This document shows, one piece after another, positions 59,735 through 64,000 of a stretch of DNA of 64,000 nucleotides. The translations under genes and the position numbers were made by a program. The stretch is taken from NCBI GenBank assembly GCA_030544215.1, contig JARZZO010000005.1:77867524-77931523 (forward strand), read 5' to 3'. Under the pieces are notes generated by a model that worked only from the letters and a program-made list of their open reading frames with translations, had not been told where the DNA came from and did not search any database. Source of the DNA: Zantedeschia hybrid cultivar (taxonomy: Eukaryota > Streptophyta > Magnoliopsida > Alismatales > Araceae). Every line of letters begins with the position of its first letter. Position 1 is the stretch's first letter.

Positions 59735-62700
59735 TTATGGTAACGGTTCCTGCGAATCTCCCAATCGAGACAAATGAAGATATGCATCAGTTCCTGCGAA
59801 AACACAACATGGAAATTCAGAACCTGGACCATAGACCTTGCAAGCATGGGGTATACATGGCATGAGAAATGCTTAACTGTGTATAATTATTCATAAAAGT
59901 GAGAAAGAAAAACATAGAAGCTCCGTGGATGAAGATGATGCACTCCTGTTTATATGGCCATTAAGAAAACAAAGGATCAACAAATAGATGGGGTTCCTAT
60001 CCTTTTTGTTCAAGAGGAAGATTGATGGGAAACTAAAAAGAAGTATGGATACCCCCTTTTTTTCAAGAGTAAGGTGATGCGCTCTTGCCTATGTCAAAGG
60101 ACCACCCACTGCAACGAGGCAGTCAAATAGTGTAGACGTTTAGAAGTTAATCAACAACAAAGCAATCAGAAATGATAGGAGACAAATGAGAATGAGGGAT
60201 CAACATGAAATGCAAATTTCAGCAATGAATAGAACAGATTCAGATGTGGGACTGGAAATTGTACGACAATACATTCAAGATCATTTTCTGTCAGTCGTGA
60301 GAAAAAGAAACTCTAGCTAGAAAAACTGTCACAGGATGAACTAAATTCATATCAATGTTTTCACCAACATTGCCCAATTTCTTCACTGTGTGAATAACAA
60401 TTCTGGCTGTGGTGACTGGTAGCATTTTCCAAGTCAGATCTACCTCCTACGTTTTTGCATATTCCTCTGTGCATGAAACTTCATGCATGTCATTCCCTCT
60501 TATTCATCTTTATTTCTTTGTACAGATCTCACTAAATCTCCATTTTTTGCTAAAAAAACTTCCATTGACGTGTAGACTTGTGGTTCTCTATGATAAGTGA
60601 TGATTCTCAATATTGCATATTGGAGATGAAATTTGAAATCTCTAACATGAAAGGAGATGAAATTTCAGACTGAAACATGGGGAAAGGTCTGGGAAGAGAG
60701 TTTGAAACCGCCCAAGTAGTACAGTCCCATAGAAGTTATTTCAGAAGCCATCAATAGTAAATAGATCAAGCTCAAGGTCATGAACATCTTTTTCTAGTTA
60801 CTATTCTGTGTTTTTCAGACTGAAACATGGATTACATTTATCATGCCTTGAGTTATTCATATCAATGTGTTCAAGCAATATAATAAACTCATCAAAACAC
60901 AGAATTAAAGAAAACTGGGAGTTAATATTTAGCAAAGACTACACACCATATCTTTCCATAGAGATAATCTGCAGATCACCTCCAAAGTAGCGTGCATAGA
61001 GACGACTTATGGGAAGGCCACATCCATATCCAGCCATAGTGACTCCACCATTTCCTCTATTGTGATATTCATCTAGGGGGTCTTTTGCTGTACTATAAAG
61101 GTATGTAAAAAATTTTGGAAGGCCACTTCTTGGTATACCACCACCTTCATCTGAAATCTGCATTTGAATAAATATATATTCCACTGATCAGCAGAACTGC
61201 ATAAACAGTAACACCATGACTATATGTACCTCAGAAAACAAAATGTTCAGACAAGCAGCAAGCTCACATTTGATGCACCCTCTTGGCCAACAGAGTAGCC
61301 TATAAGTCTAAAACTGATGCAAATTTGACAAACTTAGTATAGTATACAAACACATTCAGTATTTTAATAAACACACGCAGGAGATTTAAGCAAATTTAAG
61401 AAAGGAATAGCCCACAGACTGCAAGAAGTGCTTTTCACTTTGCTTTGGTATTATGGAAAACAAATTATTAACAAAACTATCATCAATTTGACGTAATTTC
61501 CAGAGCATGCACTCTAAAACATTCTCTTAAAAAATGGTATTGCTAACTGTGAAGAGAACATATGAATGTTTAAGGATATGACAGTGTCTGTATTGTTATT
61601 TATGAGAAGACAAAATCATGAAGGTCAAATTTTAGTGAGCATGTTTGTCCTTGAGTAAGCATGGAAAACACAATCTGTACCATTTATCAGGATAAGACCA
61701 TGCACAAAAGGCCACTAACCATGACATATAAGGAACTTCATATGTTCAGCACTCAATGTTGGGAACTGTCCAATGCCAAAAGGTACATGAACTCATTGAA
61801 AGAGCTGGGCCGTTAATTCTTCAGGGTCAGATGCAGTATGCTAGCAATAACTATAATTGATATAAGAATGTACTTTGTTTACCTTTATAGTAACATCCTC
61901 AATGCCATCAGCAACTATGATCCTAACTGGAGGTGCTTCTTTATCAGAGTTCATATATCGTTCCTGAACGGCACGCAAGGAGTTCTTGACCAGCTCAAAC
62001 ATCATAAGATGCAAATGTGAAGGAACATACCTGTTACAGAGAACCTCGGAACATTAATTCCAGTTCCACTAACAATCTCCATCAAATTAAAAAAAAAAAA
62101 ATCGTATTTCAAAATAGCAATGCTGTGAATAATTTTTGAAAGAGACCTACGGGAAAGTGAAATCAGGATCACCGTAGATGTTCACATCAGGAACATCTCC
62201 ATATTTGCGCATATAGACGGCACGAGCGTCCTCACTCGCAGCCTGTGCAACACTCATGGGTGACATCTTGGTGTTTATTTGACCAACACAGTCAGATTGT
62301 GGGTTTGGATCATGCAAAGCAACATGCTGCCCTGTACATCTCCAATAAAAGAAAAGAAGAGAACAAGATCCTTAGTAAAATTTCAATGAGATCACCATGT
62401 AAAGAATCCCCAACTCAGGCTTTAAAACACAATACTGAAAGTGTCACAAGCAAACATGTAAGGGATGCAGTCACTGACCAATGAGCATACGGATACCAAT
62501 TCTGGACATGTAAAATCTATCGAGAAACTTATGAATTTCCTCAAGATCACTGCATGCGACCTTCGGGTTCAGGTCCTTCTTCAGCTGGTGGACACCCAGG
62601 GCCATTGCAGGCACCACATCCTTATGCCTAACTTTGATCATTTTGATCATTTGGGTGAAAACCTTCTCATCGCTGCTGTCCTTAATCTCTGGGAAGGAGC

Positions 62701-63822
62701 GGAGATCCCGGAAGGAATCCAAATACCAGTCCCGCACCTCAAAAACAAGAAAGATAGAGTAAACAAGGATAAGTAAATACTGACTCACATAACAGTGCTG
62801 GACTAAAGACAGCATAGATCAAACTATTTCCATAGACACCTTTCACAGTTTCCTATTGAAACATATTCCAGTGGACTTCAGAACTCACCCATGGTATAAG
62901 ATTTAGAAAACATAAAGCAAGAAAAGGATAGAACCTCAAAACCAGAAAATTTTCAGCACAGGTTAGAACGAAATGCTTTAAAATTAGCACATACCCAAAC
63001 AACAGGGTAACGTACCAAACATAAAAACATAAAACATGAATGAAGAGAGAACACTTGGAGAAAACTGTGCAATAATAAAAACCCATGATCATAATTCAAC
63101 CTTTGGGACACTATTTCTCCATATAAAACTTTCAAAATGTTCAAAAGCTTTAACCAAAAGCAATAGAAAGGACGCTTTTCACCAAAACAGAGCATATGAA
63201 TCTTGGTCCACAGCATTTCCTTTTTTGTTGCCCAAAAACCAGTCTTTAAAGAAGTGCTGTAGGTAAGAAGTTAAAAGAGATCAAGATCTAGTAAGGGCCT
63301 CCGGAAACACGCAATCCTTGCGAAATGTACTTAAATTTTAGTCCAGGAATCCAGCAAAGCTCTCGTCTTGGCGAGGTTCTGCAAAATGGAAAGGGGGAAG
63401 TGCACTAGAATTCTTCTTTCCCACATCCCAAATCCACACCAAACGCCGTGTGAACCAGAACGACTTCTCAAATTCCCTCCCACATGCCGGCAAACCACAC
63501 CCACGAGCGAAAACGCACGCACAGCCGCACAGGGACCAAAGCACAGGCGCAGGGGGCCAAAAGGAGGCACCTTTAGGATGGCTGGCTGGTCGGAGAGGCC
63601 GTAGGGGAGGTGGTCGAGCTCGACGGCGCGGCGGGCGATGCGGATGGCGAGCTCCCTGTGGAGGAACTGCGCCGATAGCAGCTGGTTGCGCTCGCTGGGC
63701 TGGGACCCGAAGTCCATCATGTTCCTGAGGCTGACCCCCGTCTGCCTCATGCATCCACACCGCTGCGCCTCCTCCACCAGCGCCCTCCCTGCCGCCTCCG
63801 TCGCCCTCCTCACCGCCATCAT
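59735..63822 (-). CDS. PDK: Pyruvate dehydrogenase (acetyl-transferring) kinase, mitochondrial, copy B
   Basis: Six exons on the minus strand: 63822-63571, 62737-62479, 62331-62151, 62030-61883, 61157-60947 and 59793-59735 (1110 nt, 369 aa). Exons 2-6 have exactly the same lengths and phases as copy A. The start is MMAVRRATEAAG at 63822; upstream frame to 63831 begins with GTG. Motifs: RCGCMRQTGVSLRNMMDFGSQP, FLDRFYMSRIGIRMLIGQHVALHD, the N-box ELVKNSLRAVQE, SDEGGGIPRSG and a G2 box GYGCGLPISRLYA (Cys where copy A has Tyr). It ends DSQEPLP, the usual plant PDK end. Same role as copy A: inactivation of mitochondrial pyruvate dehydrogenase by phosphorylating E1-alpha. Both copies look functional, so they may differ in expression. 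Confidence 0.95.
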
Positions 63823-64000
63823 CTTAGTCACAACCTCCTCTCTCCCTCTCTACACCACCACCACCACCACTACTCCACACAGCAGCAGCAGCAGCAGCAG
63901 CAGAAGAAGTTAAGAGGAGAGAGAGAGAGAGAGAGAGAGCAGTGAGGGGCGAGCATGCAGAGGTGGTTGCTGCAGAGAAGAGAAGAGGAGGACAGAGAAG
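63823..64000 (-). promoter_or_regulatory. 5' UTR of PDK copy B
   Basis: The leader on the minus strand contains (CTG)n-like and (CT)n runs (plus strand GCAGCAGCAG near 63880-63903 and GAGAGAG at 63917-63939). The promoter itself lies beyond the window. Confidence 0.45.

Overview
The window is nuclear DNA of a flowering plant, most likely a monocot. Three things support this: genes split by short GT-AG introns, mitochondrial PDK genes of plant type with GC-rich first exons in AT-rich surroundings, and an Au-type SINE, TRIMs, MITEs, copia and LTR elements packed between the genes. A palm-like (non-grass) monocot is my guess from overall texture only; nothing in the sequence proves it.

Layout. 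(1) 1-23 kb is a disease-resistance (CNL) cluster. A 5'-cut NLR occupies 1-2992. A complete CC-NB-ARC-LRR gene occupies 7907-12234, and I reconstruct it as three exons and 1324 aa. A broken, chimeric LRR relic lies at about 22344-22936. The 3' flanks of the first two genes share diverged blocks, so the cluster grew by segmental duplication and was then loaded with MITEs, a SINE and a possible 4.9-kb terminal-inverted-repeat element. (2) 23-28 kb is a repeat belt: low-complexity pyrimidine DNA, two TRIM retroelements (one with perfect 5-bp target duplications) and a probable solo LTR carrying 19 GGCCCA motifs. (3) 28-33 kb holds two tandem F-box/DUF295 genes in the same orientation. A small foldback MITE flanks the first gene on each side. 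(4) 33.7-40.9 kb holds a 6-phosphogluconate dehydrogenase gene fragment. It ends at a tail-to-tail inverted pair of almost identical Ty1/copia elements, which gives two 2.6-kb arms separated by 1.4 kb. (5) 44.2-48.2 kb and 59.7-63.8 kb, both on the minus strand, are two complete pyruvate dehydrogenase kinase genes. They have six exons each with identical internal exon lengths and predict 370 and 369 aa. The 11 kb between them is repeat-rich: microsatellites, foldbacks, an orphan GC-rich G-box island, an unusual SINE with a tRNA-like promoter at each end, and a third TRIM.

Functionally the genes are unrelated neighbours: immune receptors, SCF-type substrate receptors, and a mitochondrial kinase pair that shuts down pyruvate dehydrogenase. 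The most unusual structures are the double-LRR NLR architecture with a conserved phase-1 intron, the inverted copia dimer with two independent fold-back scars, and the two-headed SINE.
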